A stretch of 32,258 nt of DNA, from positions 1 to 32,258 of the forward strand of contig JAEZKE010000112.1 of the NCBI GenBank assembly GCA_023436175.1, given 5' to 3'. The notes under the pieces were generated by a model, which ran no database searches, was not told the DNA's origin, and saw only the letters and a list, made by a program, of their open reading frames with translations. The position numbers and the translations under genes were made by a program. This document shows positions 14,042 through 21,649 of this stretch, in pieces (within the stretch, counting starts at the first letter, position 1; the number at the start of each line of letters is the position of its first letter). This DNA is from Methanobacteriota archaeon. GTDB taxonomy: Archaea > Methanobacteriota > Methanobacteria > Methanobacteriales > Methanobacteriaceae.

Positions 14042-15786
14042 GGTGTACAGTCTGTAATTATGTGTATGATGAAGAAAAAGAAGGTACTAAATTTGAGGAT
14101 TTGCCTGAAAACTGGAAATGTCCAGTTTGTAACTCTCCAAAAAGTGAATTTATACTGCTTACTGAAGAGACAGAAGAGCTTAAAGAGGGAGAATCAACAG
14201 TCTCTGACGTTTTAGTTGAACAAATGGCAGAATGGGGAGTAGAATATATTTTTGGGATACCTGGAACTTCATCTCTTGGGATTATAGATGCAATAAGAAA
14301 AAATGAAAAAATTAAATATATACAGGTACGTCATGAAGAATCAGCAGCATTTATGGCATCGGCCTACGGTAAATTAAAGGGCCATGTAGCAGCATGTTTA
14401 ACTGTAGCAGGGCCTGGTGCTACAAACTTAGCCACAGGACTATATGATGCTAAATTAGATCATTCACCTGTTCTAGCACTTACGGGAATGGTAAAAAGAC
14501 AGCTCATTGGGCCTGGATCTTTTCAGGAAATAGATCAACATTCATTTTTTAAGCCTATAACTGTATTTGATGAAATATTGATGTCTGAAAACCAGACAGT
14601 TACCCTTGCAACCTTTGCAATGAAACATGCAATTATTGATAGGGGAGTGGCACATATAGGTATTCCAAATGATGTCCAGAAATTACCTCATACTGAAAAA
14701 ATAATTTCATTCGATGGTAGTTTTCCAAATAAGGCCATATCTCCCCCTATGTTCGTGATAATGGAGGCTGTTCAGGCTATTAATCAGTCAAAAAGGCCGG
14801 TGATAATTGCTGGTTTCGGTGCTATGGGGCAGGGAGCTAATCTTTTAGAACTTGCAGAGAAAATATCAGCACCAATTGTCAGCACATTCAGGGGCAAAGG
14901 CGTTGTAGATGAGTACAATGACCTTTATGTTGGCAGTCATGGCGGAATTGGGTCAACTGCGGCCACAAGAGTAGTTCGAAACTCTGACCTTTTAATTGTA
15001 GTTGGGTCATCATTTTCAGACATGACCCAAATACCTGAAAAGAAAACCATACAAATCGATATGGACCCTATGATGATAGCCAAGCAGTACCCTGTGGAAG
15101 TGGGCCTTCTTGGAAACAGTGCTGAGATATTACCTAAACTTGTGGACTTAGTTAAAGAAAATAAGAACGAAGACTACTTAAATGAGATAAAAAAACTTAA
15201 AAAAGACTGGTTAAAATTATTGGAAGAAGAGGTAGACTCTACAAAAACACCTATACGTCCCCCATATATAATTAAAGTACTTAATGATAAACTTGCAGAT
15301 AATGCAGTTATAACACTTGATATTGGGGAAAATACGTGGTGGTTTGGAAGGAATTTCTGGATGCGTGATACTCAGAAGATGATACTTTCGGGGTACCTTG
15401 CTTCTATGGGATTTGGGCTTCCAGCGGCAATAGCCGCACAGCTTATCTATCCAGATAGGCAGGTAATATGTATTGCTGGAGACGGCGGTTTTTCAATGTT
15501 AATGGCTGATTTTATGACTGCTATTAAATATGAACTTCCAGTAAAGATATTTATTTTAAATAACCGAGAGCTAGGCATGATTCGTCAGGAACAGTTAATG
15601 GAAGGCTATGAAAACTGGCAAACTGAACTGTATAACTTTGATTTTGCAGAATATGCTCGAGTCTGTGGGGGTATTGGAATTAGTGTTGAAAGACCAGAAG
15701 AATTAGAAGCTGCAGTTGAGGAGGCTCTTTTGGAGAATAAACCAGTTATTGTTGATATTAATACAGATCCTGTGCGATTTAGATAA
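14029..15786 (+). CDS. Rubredoxin-ThDP enzyme fusion (acetolactate synthase/pyruvate oxidase-like)
   Basis: A 585-residue two-part protein. Residues 1-42 are a rubredoxin with iron ligands C6-x2-C9 and C31-x2-C34 (CTVCNYVYD, LPENWKCPVCN); the loop between them is shorter than in classical rubredoxins. After a short acidic linker, residues 56-585 form a complete thiamine-diphosphate enzyme of the acetolactate synthase/pyruvate oxidase/glyoxylate carboligase type. It has the cofactor-activating Glu in RHEESAAFMASAYGK (about E103), a middle domain with SHGGIG, and the ThDP-Mg motif GDGGFSMLMADF to ILNN near 484-512. Substrate and electron path are unknown. The attached rubredoxin suggests that electrons leave or enter at ThDP or a flavin, as in an oxidase or oxidoreductase, rather than simple carboligation. 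It is not clearly IlvB: no ilvN gene follows. ATG has GGTGAC upstream. Confidence 0.88.
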   Translation: MAKYRCTVCNYVYDEEKEGTKFEDLPENWKCPVCNSPKSEFILLTEETEELKEGESTVSDVLVEQMAEWGVEYIFGIPGTSSLGIIDAIRKNEKIKYIQVRHEESAAFMASAYGKLKGHVAACLTVAGPGATNLATGLYDAKLDHSPVLALTGMVKRQLIGPGSFQEIDQHSFFKPITVFDEILMSENQTVTLATFAMKHAIIDRGVAHIGIPNDVQKLPHTEKIISFDGSFPNKAISPPMFVIMEAVQAINQSKRPVIIAGFGAMGQGANLLELAEKISAPIVSTFRGKGVVDEYNDLYVGSHGGIGSTAATRVVRNSDLLIVVGSSFSDMTQIPEKKTIQIDMDPMMIAKQYPVEVGLLGNSAEILPKLVDLVKENKNEDYLNEIKKLKKDWLKLLEEEVDSTKTPIRPPYIIKVLNDKLADNAVITLDIGENTWWFGRNFWMRDTQKMILSGYLASMGFGLPAAIAAQLIYPDRQVICIAGDGGFSMLMADFMTAIKYELPVKIFILNNRELGMIRQEQLMEGYENWQTELYNFDFAEYARVCGGIGISVERPEELEAAVEEALLENKPVIVDINTDPVRFR

Positions 15787-16271
15787 ATAATTAATGAATA
15801 ACAGTAAAATATCTATTTAATCAGTTGTAAAATATTTTATCTGTTTTAAAATTTTTCAGTGGCTTTTTTATTAATAAATAATTTAAATAAAACTAGATTC
15901 AATTTAAGGAGTTTTAATTGTTTTATTTTAGTATTTAAATCTTTTTTATGGTCTTTAGACTAAAATTTTGATTTTTAATTCTGTTTTTATTTATTAAATC
16001 TATAGCTGGTACGTGTAAGAAATTGGTTTATTTTCGGTGTTGGTTTTGATATAAATAATAATATTAATATAGTAAGTAATAACATACTATCATTGCAGTA
16101 AAATGGTGTTATCTATCTGCATAATAAGTGGGGGTGAAGTGATTATAAAGTTCAAATGGATTCACGTGGCAATGTCTCTTGAAATTATTCATTGTACTGA
16201 TAACTTTACTAAAATTATGGAGTAGATAACTATCTCTTTTAAACCCTTATTAAATAGAAGGAGGTGAAAAA
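15787..16271. other. Gap with no clear gene
   Basis: About 485 AT-rich bases. A 28-codon GTG frame at 16139-16225 (starting after GGGGTGAA) is the only candidate; its ribosome site is too close to the start and its product looks random, so I do not call it. The right end carries the strong ribosome site of the next gene. Confidence 0.4.
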
Positions 16272-16688
16272 ATTAGAAAAAGAATAATAACAGCAGTTTT
16301 AATGGCATTTATGATGCTTGCAGCATGTAATGTAACTACAGCACAGATCTTCGATCCAAATCCTGCCAATAATGAAGCAACTGCTTCAATTTTAGCTGAA
16401 CTTCTATTACTACCAGATACCGGAAATATAACCATTGGGGACAATGCATCAATATTGAGTCCGCATCAGGACCCGGTTCAATCTCAGGCTCAATCCCAAG
16501 CCCAAACCTCAACCATTGTAAACAACAACGGCCTATCAAACAATAATACCAACGCGGCAATTAGTTCCTCTTCTTCGATTAACAATAATACTATAAGAAA
16601 CGCCAATACATTTAATCCGGTTATAGTCTCAACTAGCTCAAACAGAATGGGTAATATAACTGTTCGGTCATTTAACGCAAATATTTAA
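16272..16688 (+). CDS. Small exported Asn/Ser-rich protein, unusual start
   Basis: A secreted or membrane-anchored protein of about 138 residues, family unknown. It opens with a good signal sequence (RKRIITAVLMAFMMLAAC, then NVTTAQ): basic start, hydrophobic core, and either a lipobox-like LAAC or a cut after TTA. The mature part has a short folded-looking region (NNEATASILAELLLLPDTGNI is typical), a Gln-rich QSQAQSQAQ stretch and a low-complexity Asn/Ser tail. The start is the puzzle. AGGAGG at 16259-16264 is ideal for the ATT at 16272, which gives the full basic signal sequence. The first ATG in frame, 16302, has no ribosome site and would remove the basic residues. A GTG at 16264 is one base out of frame because of a six-A run. 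I use 16272. Confidence 0.6.
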   Translation: MRKRIITAVLMAFMMLAACNVTTAQIFDPNPANNEATASILAELLLLPDTGNITIGDNASILSPHQDPVQSQAQSQAQTSTIVNNNGLSNNNTNAAISSSSSINNNTIRNANTFNPVIVSTSSNRMGNITVRSFNANI

Positions 16689-17015
16689 ACAAACATGATT
16701 TCAAGAAATTAAAAGAAATTTTAAGATATATTTTTTTTCATTTTCATCTCTTTTTAATGAATTTGTAAAATTTTCATGATTTGATGGTTAAATGAACTTA
16801 AATTGAATTTTTACATTACTTATTTTTGCTTTCTTTAGTAAATACTTCAGATTTATCTATATTATAACTTATAAACATGGAAAATGAAAAGTAGTAATAT
16901 GAAAAACGATATAAAATCATTCGATAAAAAATTTTTATAAAATATATAGTATTTATATAAATGTTGAAGGAAAACATGGTTTTCTTTAACAATTTTAAAA
17001 ATTTGAGGAAACATT
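16689..17015. other. Gap with promoter of the ArcS-like gene
   Basis: Non-coding DNA of 327 bases. ATTTATATAA at 16951-16960 is a good TATA box for the gene at 17016. Just after it a near-perfect palindrome, AAGGAAAAC-ATG-GTTTTCTTT at about 16967-16987, covers the expected transcript start and could be an operator. Nothing else is seen. Confidence 0.45.
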
Positions 17016-17924
17016 ATGAAAGTTCTCTGTGTAACTGAAGAATCTCTTTTCAGGCCTGAAGCGGTAAGGTGGCGGGAGAGAATGAATCTTCTAGAACCAT
17101 TAGGCGATGCACTGGTTATTTTACCTTGCAGCATGAAAAAACCCTACTCGTCATCAAGGTCTCACACCATATTTATGAAAGCAACAAAAGGCATACAGGA
17201 GGTCATATTGACCTCTCCATTTGGAGTTTGCCCTCGTGAAGTGGAGAAAATATATCCTATACAATCATACGACACCTCAACAACAGGGGAATGGTCGCAT
17301 GAAGAAATTAAAGTTGTGGGCGAATGTTTAAGGGATTATGTTGGCGAAAAAGAAGTAATAGCTCATGTTGAAGGCGGTTACAGGCAGGTTTGTGAAGAAT
17401 ATCTTGATAACGCCGTTTATACGTCAACTGGTAAAACGACATCTGCTGAATCAATGAATAATCTTAAAATGGAAGTTAAAAAGTACCCTAAACTTAAAGG
17501 AAGGGCTAAAGCGCTACATCAACTTAGATCAATTGCAAGATATCAATTTAACAGTAAAAAAGCTGATTATCTAATATCTGATGATGTTAAAACCCGTGGA
17601 AGGTTTGATAAACGAATATTTAAAGATGGAAAACAGATCGCTACACTCCATTTTAACAATGGATTATATTCCCTGAATTTAGAAGGCGGAAAAATTTTAC
17701 AGAGTATCAATAAAAAATGGGTTAAAATTAACTTTGAGCTTAAAACGAATACTCTGTTTTCTCCGGGAGTAAACGAAGCTGATTCAGATATCATTCCCGG
17801 TGACGAAGTGGTAGTTTTAAAAGATGATGGGGTTGTAGGAGTTGGAAAAGCTATTTTAAGTGGGGAAGAAATGAAAAGGGCCACTAAAGGCGTTGCAGTG
17901 AAAATAAGGCATAGAAAAAAATAG
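17016..17924 (+). CDS. ArcS-like archaeosine synthase core with PUA domain
   Basis: A 302-residue protein with the signature of the archaeosine synthase core, PCSMKKPYSSSRSH at residues 37-50, followed by TSPFGVCPREVE and ending in a PUA RNA-binding domain (about 228-300, with FSPGVNEADSDIIPGDEVVVL and GVGKAILSGEEM). ArcS converts preQ0 at position 15 of tRNA to archaeosine. Full-length ArcS is about twice as long and also has an N-terminal tRNA-guanine transglycosylase-like region, which is missing here; either that part is encoded elsewhere or this is a short lineage-specific form. The start ATG has GAGG seven bases upstream. It stands alone; the next gene on the strand is 180 bases away with its own promoter. 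Confidence 0.75.
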   Translation: MKVLCVTEESLFRPEAVRWRERMNLLEPLGDALVILPCSMKKPYSSSRSHTIFMKATKGIQEVILTSPFGVCPREVEKIYPIQSYDTSTTGEWSHEEIKVVGECLRDYVGEKEVIAHVEGGYRQVCEEYLDNAVYTSTGKTTSAESMNNLKMEVKKYPKLKGRAKALHQLRSIARYQFNSKKADYLISDDVKTRGRFDKRIFKDGKQIATLHFNNGLYSLNLEGGKILQSINKKWVKINFELKTNTLFSPGVNEADSDIIPGDEVVVLKDDGVVGVGKAILSGEEMKRATKGVAVKIRHRKK

Positions 17925-18068
17925 CTACTATAATAAATTATAAATAACTATAAATGCAATAAATAAAAACATTAAAACACCCTATTTTTAGATATTATAT
18001 TATAAAAACAAATTTATTTGAAGATAGGAACAAAATAAACTAAAACAAGTTTAACTGTTTAAAAGAAG

Positions 18069-18078
18069 TTTATATAAA
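18069..18078 (+). promoter_or_regulatory. TATA box of the DUF59 gene
   Basis: TTTATATAAA lies 28 bases before the start codon at 18106, implying a very short leader that includes the GAGGAG ribosome site at most in part. Confidence 0.4.
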
Positions 18079-18105
18079 TTAAACTTATGTATTTGAGGAG
18101 ATATC

Positions 18106-18399
18106 ATGGCAGATGAATTAGTTGAAAAAATAAAAGACGCAGTTTCAGTAGTAGCTGACCCTCACATGGGCGTCAGCATAGTTGAGATGGGAATTGTCCA
18201 GAACATCGAAGTAGAAAAAAATGGAACTACCGTTGCAAAAATCACAATTAGGCCAACAAACCCTGGTTGTATGAGTGCAGCAAACATAGCAATGAATGCA
18301 AAACTCGCAGCTGAAAAGGTTGAAGGCGTAGATAAAGTTGAAATACTTATCGAAGGCCACATGATGGCTGATGCAATTTCTGAAATGGTTAATAAATAA
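18106..18399 (+). CDS. MIP18/DUF59 (PaaD-SufT-like) protein
   Basis: A 97-residue single-domain protein of the MIP18/DUF59 family, which assists iron-sulphur cluster assembly or carrying. It shows the family pattern: an N-terminal helix, DPHMGVSIVEMGIV around residues 18-31 (family D-P-x..V-x-M-G-I-V), a central strand and TNPGCMSA with the conserved Cys at C55. It ends in a strand-helix pair. The length matches the free-standing domain. The start has GAGGAG at good spacing. No Apbc/Nbp35 partner is beside it. The exact client is unknown. Cytoplasmic. Confidence 0.85.
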   Translation: MADELVEKIKDAVSVVADPHMGVSIVEMGIVQNIEVEKNGTTVAKITIRPTNPGCMSAANIAMNAKLAAEKVEGVDKVEILIEGHMMADAISEMVNK

Positions 18400-18482
18400 T
18401 TTTTAAGCCATGCAACTGGAATTACCTTAATAATGCATCGTTTAAAGGTTCATAACAGATAGTTAGGCAACGGTGTACTGAA

Positions 18483-19040
18483 ATGGAATTACTTTGGAAC
18501 GTTGTAGTTGTTACTGGTGTTCCTGGAGTGGGTAAAACAACACTCTGTAGAAGAGTTTCTGAAGATTTAGGTTATAAGTACGTAAATTATGGGGATCTCA
18601 TGCTTGATATAGCGAAAAGCAAAGATCTCGCTTCTACAGATTTTGAAATGTTTAAATTGGATATAGACACTCAGCAGGAAATCTGGGAGGGTGCAGCATT
18701 AAAAATAAAAGAAATGAAAGGTGCTCTTGTAGATTTGCATGGTATTGATCAGTCTCCTATTGGTTATATTCTTTCATTGCCCATTGAAATTATATCTCCA
18801 GATATAATCGTGGTAATAGAATCTTCAAGAGATAATATACTCCAGCGAAGACATAACGATACTAAAGAAAGAATAATAGACACTATTAAAAGCTTAAAAG
18901 AACATATGGGTATGCTGAGAACCTCAATGGCTGTTTGTTCTGCTATTATGGGATGTAATTTGATAATATTAAACAATGACGATTTTGAAGATTGCTTTGT
19001 AAAACTCAAAAATCTTTTGGGTACTGGTAGTGTATTATAA
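18483..19040 (+). CDS. Archaeal adenylate kinase (AdkA)-like protein
   Basis: A 185-residue P-loop kinase. The Walker A motif is GVPGVGKTT at residues 12-20, followed by VNYGDLMLDIAKSKDL and FKLDIDTQQEIWEGAALKI. It then has VDLHGIDQSPIGYILSLP, PDIIVVIESSRDNILQRR and a MLRTSMAVCSAIMGCNLIIL end. These blocks line up with archaeal AdkA, which interconverts ATP, AMP and ADP. Two differences stand out: AdkA usually has a Gly, Ser or similar residue where this has Lys in GxGKTT, and the THST-x-KTPKGYLPGLP substrate segment is changed here. It may therefore be a diverged paralogue with another nucleotide substrate. The ATG at 18483 has GGTG seven bases upstream. It follows the DUF59 gene by 83 bases, possibly co-transcribed. 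Confidence 0.78.
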   Translation: MELLWNVVVVTGVPGVGKTTLCRRVSEDLGYKYVNYGDLMLDIAKSKDLASTDFEMFKLDIDTQQEIWEGAALKIKEMKGALVDLHGIDQSPIGYILSLPIEIISPDIIVVIESSRDNILQRRHNDTKERIIDTIKSLKEHMGMLRTSMAVCSAIMGCNLIILNNDDFEDCFVKLKNLLGTGSVL

Positions 19041-19162
19041 AAAAATCCAAATTTAAGCGTAAAGCTTATATATGATGAAGACTAAATCTTGAATCTACCC
19101 CTTTGCAGATTTTGGATTGTAAAACTGTATAAGTGGGATAATTTATTCCTATAAATCAAATG

Positions 19163-19237
19163 GGGCCCATGGCTCAGCATGGTTAGAGCGCACGGCTGAT
19201 AACCGTGAGGCCCTGGGTTCGAATCCCAGCGGGCCCA
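19163..19237 (+). tRNA. tRNA-Ile (GAU anticodon)
   Basis: A complete cloverleaf with acceptor GGGCCCA against CGGGCCC, D stem GCTC/GAGC with loop AGCATGGTTA, anticodon stem CACGG/CCGTG, loop CTGATAA (anticodon GAT), T arm CTGGG-TTCGAAT-CCCAG and discriminator A. Six acceptor pairs are sound; the seventh is A7 against C66, a mismatch where the usual archaeal tRNA-Ile has G-C. CCA is not encoded. Confidence 0.95.
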
Positions 19238-19786
19238 TTTCCTTTTAATAATGAATGTTAAATAATTACTATTTTTTAAAATTGCTTTTTTAAATTGTTT
19301 GTAAATATGTGAAGTATCCAACATTAACTAATCATGGAACACCATATCAATTTAGCCACCTTGATCAAAACGGAAATTTTGAAGGATGTAGTTTAATGGA
19401 TGCCAAGACAGGTGAAATAACCTATTCTGATTGGAAATAAATGTGCAAGAAATATTTACAATATAAATTGAGATTTAGATTTATTAAGCTCTTTTTAATT
19501 ATATTTACTTATATTAATACTCCATATAACTCAATATAGTTAAATAAAAGGAAATTTGAACTTTATTTAATAAATCCAAGAATTTTCGAATTTTTAACAT
19601 TTTAATAAAAAAATAGAATTTTGATTATAAAAAAATTTATATTTCAAGATGTTCCATATTATAGATTGGAGCAATGATGGTAATCAATTACCTCATTTTA
19701 TTATATTTTTTTTAGAATATTCTTTTAACATGTCTCATTTTTGTATAATGCTGTTTTAACTGGTTTTTATTCATAACAATGCGCTA
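19238..19786. other. Gap after tRNA-Ile
   Basis: Some 550 bases between tRNA-Ile and the end of the trp operon. It contains a 43-codon open fragment (listed separately) and otherwise AT-rich DNA; GGTAAT-CA-ATTACC at 19679-19692 is a small palindrome. No clear terminator for the minus-strand trp operon was found. The 3' side of a tRNA is a favoured site for integrating elements, but no repeat of the tRNA end was seen. Confidence 0.45.
19309..19440 (+). pseudogene. Possible gene fragment after tRNA-Ile
   Basis: An open frame of 43 codons ends at 19440. The product has a sensible, folded-looking composition (YQFSHLDQNGNFEGCSLMD, then AKTGEITYSDWK) quite unlike random AT-rich translation. There is no ribosome site and only a GTG to start from. 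It looks like the C-terminal end of a lost gene, of unknown family, or a very small protein. Confidence 0.35.
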
Positions 19787-20827
19787 TTAACTATTTTCTA
19801 CAAATTCATAAAGTTTTTTAAGGGCTGCACCTGATTCAACTGCATTTCGAGCAACATTTACACCTTCTGAAAGGTTATCTACAATTCCAGTTATAAAAAG
19901 GATAGCTGCTGCATTTGTAAGACATAGATCAAGTCTTGCCTTTTCAGTCTCATTTCTTTTCTTACCTTTAAGGACATCAACTGTAATTTGCATATTTTCA
20001 TCAATGTCTGATGAAGCTTTTATTAATTCTTCACTGGTTCTTTGAATGCCAAAGTCTTCAGGGTAGATTTCCTTAATATAGATTTCACCATTATCAATGA
20101 TTGCCACTTTGGTTTTTCCGAGTGTAGATATCTCATCCATTGCTGGATTTCCATAGCTATCAAACCCGTGGACCACCATTGCTTTTTTCACACCTAAATT
20201 TTTAAGTACATGGGCCACTAACTCAACGTAGTCTGGATCGAAAACTCCGAGGAGTTGAATATCTGCATTTGCCGGTGATGTAAGTGGACCCAAAATATTA
20301 AAGACAGTTCTTATATTAAGCTCCCGCCTAACAGGCATCACATACTTCATTGCAGGGTGAAAGTTTGGGGCAAACATAAATCCTATGCCCGCTTTTTCCA
20401 TGCTTTTTTCCACCTCTTCTGCTCCACAGTCTATAGTTACACCAAGGGCTTCCAGTATATCAGCACCGCCGCATTTACTTGTTATGCTTCTGTTGCCATG
20501 TTTTGCTATTACAACGCCGCAGGATGCCGCTATTATTGCTGCAATAGTACTTATATTAAATGTTTTTAATGTGTCTCCTCCTGTGCCGCATGTATCCACA
20601 AGAGGGGCATTTATATCAGGTGATACAGGTACACAAACTTCACGCATGGCTTTTACAAAACCTGTTATCTCTGGAACCGTTTCACCCTTCATGGAAAGTG
20701 AGGTTAAAAAGGAAGCTGTTTGAACATCACTTACTTTACCATTCATTATTTGAGTCATACATTCATAAGCTTCTTTTTCATTTAGATCCTCAAAAGAAGT
20801 GACCTTTTTTATACATTCGGCTATCAT
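19787..20827 (-). CDS. trpD: Anthranilate phosphoribosyltransferase
   Basis: This enzyme joins anthranilate and PRPP, the second step of tryptophan synthesis. The PRPP-binding motif CGTGGD is at residues 80-85 and the anthranilate/PRPP motif KHGNRS at 109-114; R-E-L-N-I-R-T-V-F-N-I-L-GPL follows near 165, all typical. The length of 346 residues is normal. I place the start at ATG 20827, which has AGTGAT upstream; a GTG at 20836 would add three residues. It is the last gene of the operon, 12 bases after trpA. TrpD is a separate protein here, not fused to TrpG. Confidence 0.96.
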   Translation of the reverse strand: MIAECIKKVTSFEDLNEKEAYECMTQIMNGKVSDVQTASFLTSLSMKGETVPEITGFVKAMREVCVPVSPDINAPLVDTCGTGGDTLKTFNISTIAAIIAASCGVVIAKHGNRSITSKCGGADILEALGVTIDCGAEEVEKSMEKAGIGFMFAPNFHPAMKYVMPVRRELNIRTVFNILGPLTSPANADIQLLGVFDPDYVELVAHVLKNLGVKKAMVVHGFDSYGNPAMDEISTLGKTKVAIIDNGEIYIKEIYPEDFGIQRTSEELIKASSDIDENMQITVDVLKGKKRNETEKARLDLCLTNAAAILFITGIVDNLSEGVNVARNAVESGAALKKLYEFVENS

Positions 20828-20839
20828 AAAAATCACTTT

Positions 20840-21649
20840 TTAACTTTTGGTAGCTTCTTTAAGCTCAGCACAGAATTTACCAACTTTTTGTAGCATTTTT
20901 TCTTTATTTCCAAGATTTTCAGTTACTATATTCAGTATGGCGCTTGCAACAATCGCTCCATCAGCACCAGCATCTATAACTTCTTTTACATGTTTCGGTT
21001 TTGAAATACCAAATCCTACACTTATGGGGATATCGCTGTGGCTTTTTATTCTCTTTATAAGTTCAACAGTGGTTGTTTTGAGTTCGTCTCTTGCACCTGT
21101 AATTCCCATAACTGCAACCACATAAAGGAAACCAGAACACATTTTTGTTATTTCCTGCAGTCTTTCATTACTTGTGGTTTGCGCTACCATGAAGATCTGT
21201 TGAACACCATTCTTTTGTGCTGCTTCAAGGGCATCACCTGCTTCTTCAGGAGGTAAATCCGCTGCAAGTATGGCGTTTGCACCGTTATCTTTGGCCATTT
21301 TGTAAAATTTATCGAGACCCATTTTGTAGATTAAATTGTAGTATGTGAGAACTCCAACAGGAATATCTGTAAATTCACGTATTCTTCGTATAAATTCAAA
21401 ACCTTTTTCAGCAGTCATACCAGCTTTTAGCGCTCTTATATCTGCTAATTGGACTGTAGGTCCATCAGCAACTGGATCGCTGAATGGAAAACCGATTTCC
21501 AGCGCATCTGCACCATTTTCTACAAAAACTTTTACAATCTCAAGGGATGTCTCGAAATCAGGATTGCCTGCAACTACAAATGGAATAAATGCACCTTCTT
21601 TTTTTGCCTTAGCATTCTCAAATGCGTTTTCGTAGCTTTCTATGTTCAT
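20840..21649 (-). CDS. trpA: Tryptophan synthase alpha subunit
   Basis: TrpA splits indole-3-glycerol phosphate to indole and glyceraldehyde 3-phosphate, and passes indole to TrpB through a channel. The TIM-barrel protein has 269 residues, the usual size. The catalytic Glu (E51 in LEIGFPFSDP) and Asp (D62 in ADGP) are in place, as is the phosphate-binding GFGISKPKHV near the C terminus. The start ATG overlaps the trpB stop in an ATGA and has GGGGTGA upstream, so the two subunits are translationally coupled. Confidence 0.97.
   Translation of the reverse strand: MNIESYENAFENAKAKKEGAFIPFVVAGNPDFETSLEIVKVFVENGADALEIGFPFSDPVADGPTVQLADIRALKAGMTAEKGFEFIRRIREFTDIPVGVLTYYNLIYKMGLDKFYKMAKDNGANAILAADLPPEEAGDALEAAQKNGVQQIFMVAQTTSNERLQEITKMCSGFLYVVAVMGITGARDELKTTTVELIKRIKSHSDIPISVGFGISKPKHVKEVIDAGADGAIVASAILNIVTENLGNKEKMLQKVGKFCAELKEATKS

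Noticed and set aside
12205..14050. Single TGTACA hexamers near 12207 and 14044
   Set aside because: They lie inside coding regions as unpaired hexamers and are expected by chance in AT-rich DNA.
16139..16225. 28-codon GTG frame in the gap before the exported protein
   Set aside because: The GGGGTGA signal is only two bases from the GTG and the product shows no pattern; not enough to call.
19082..19324. 80-codon minus-strand frame
   Set aside because: It is the antisense of tRNA-Ile and its flanks; the GPHGYQPC-like text comes from tRNA bases.
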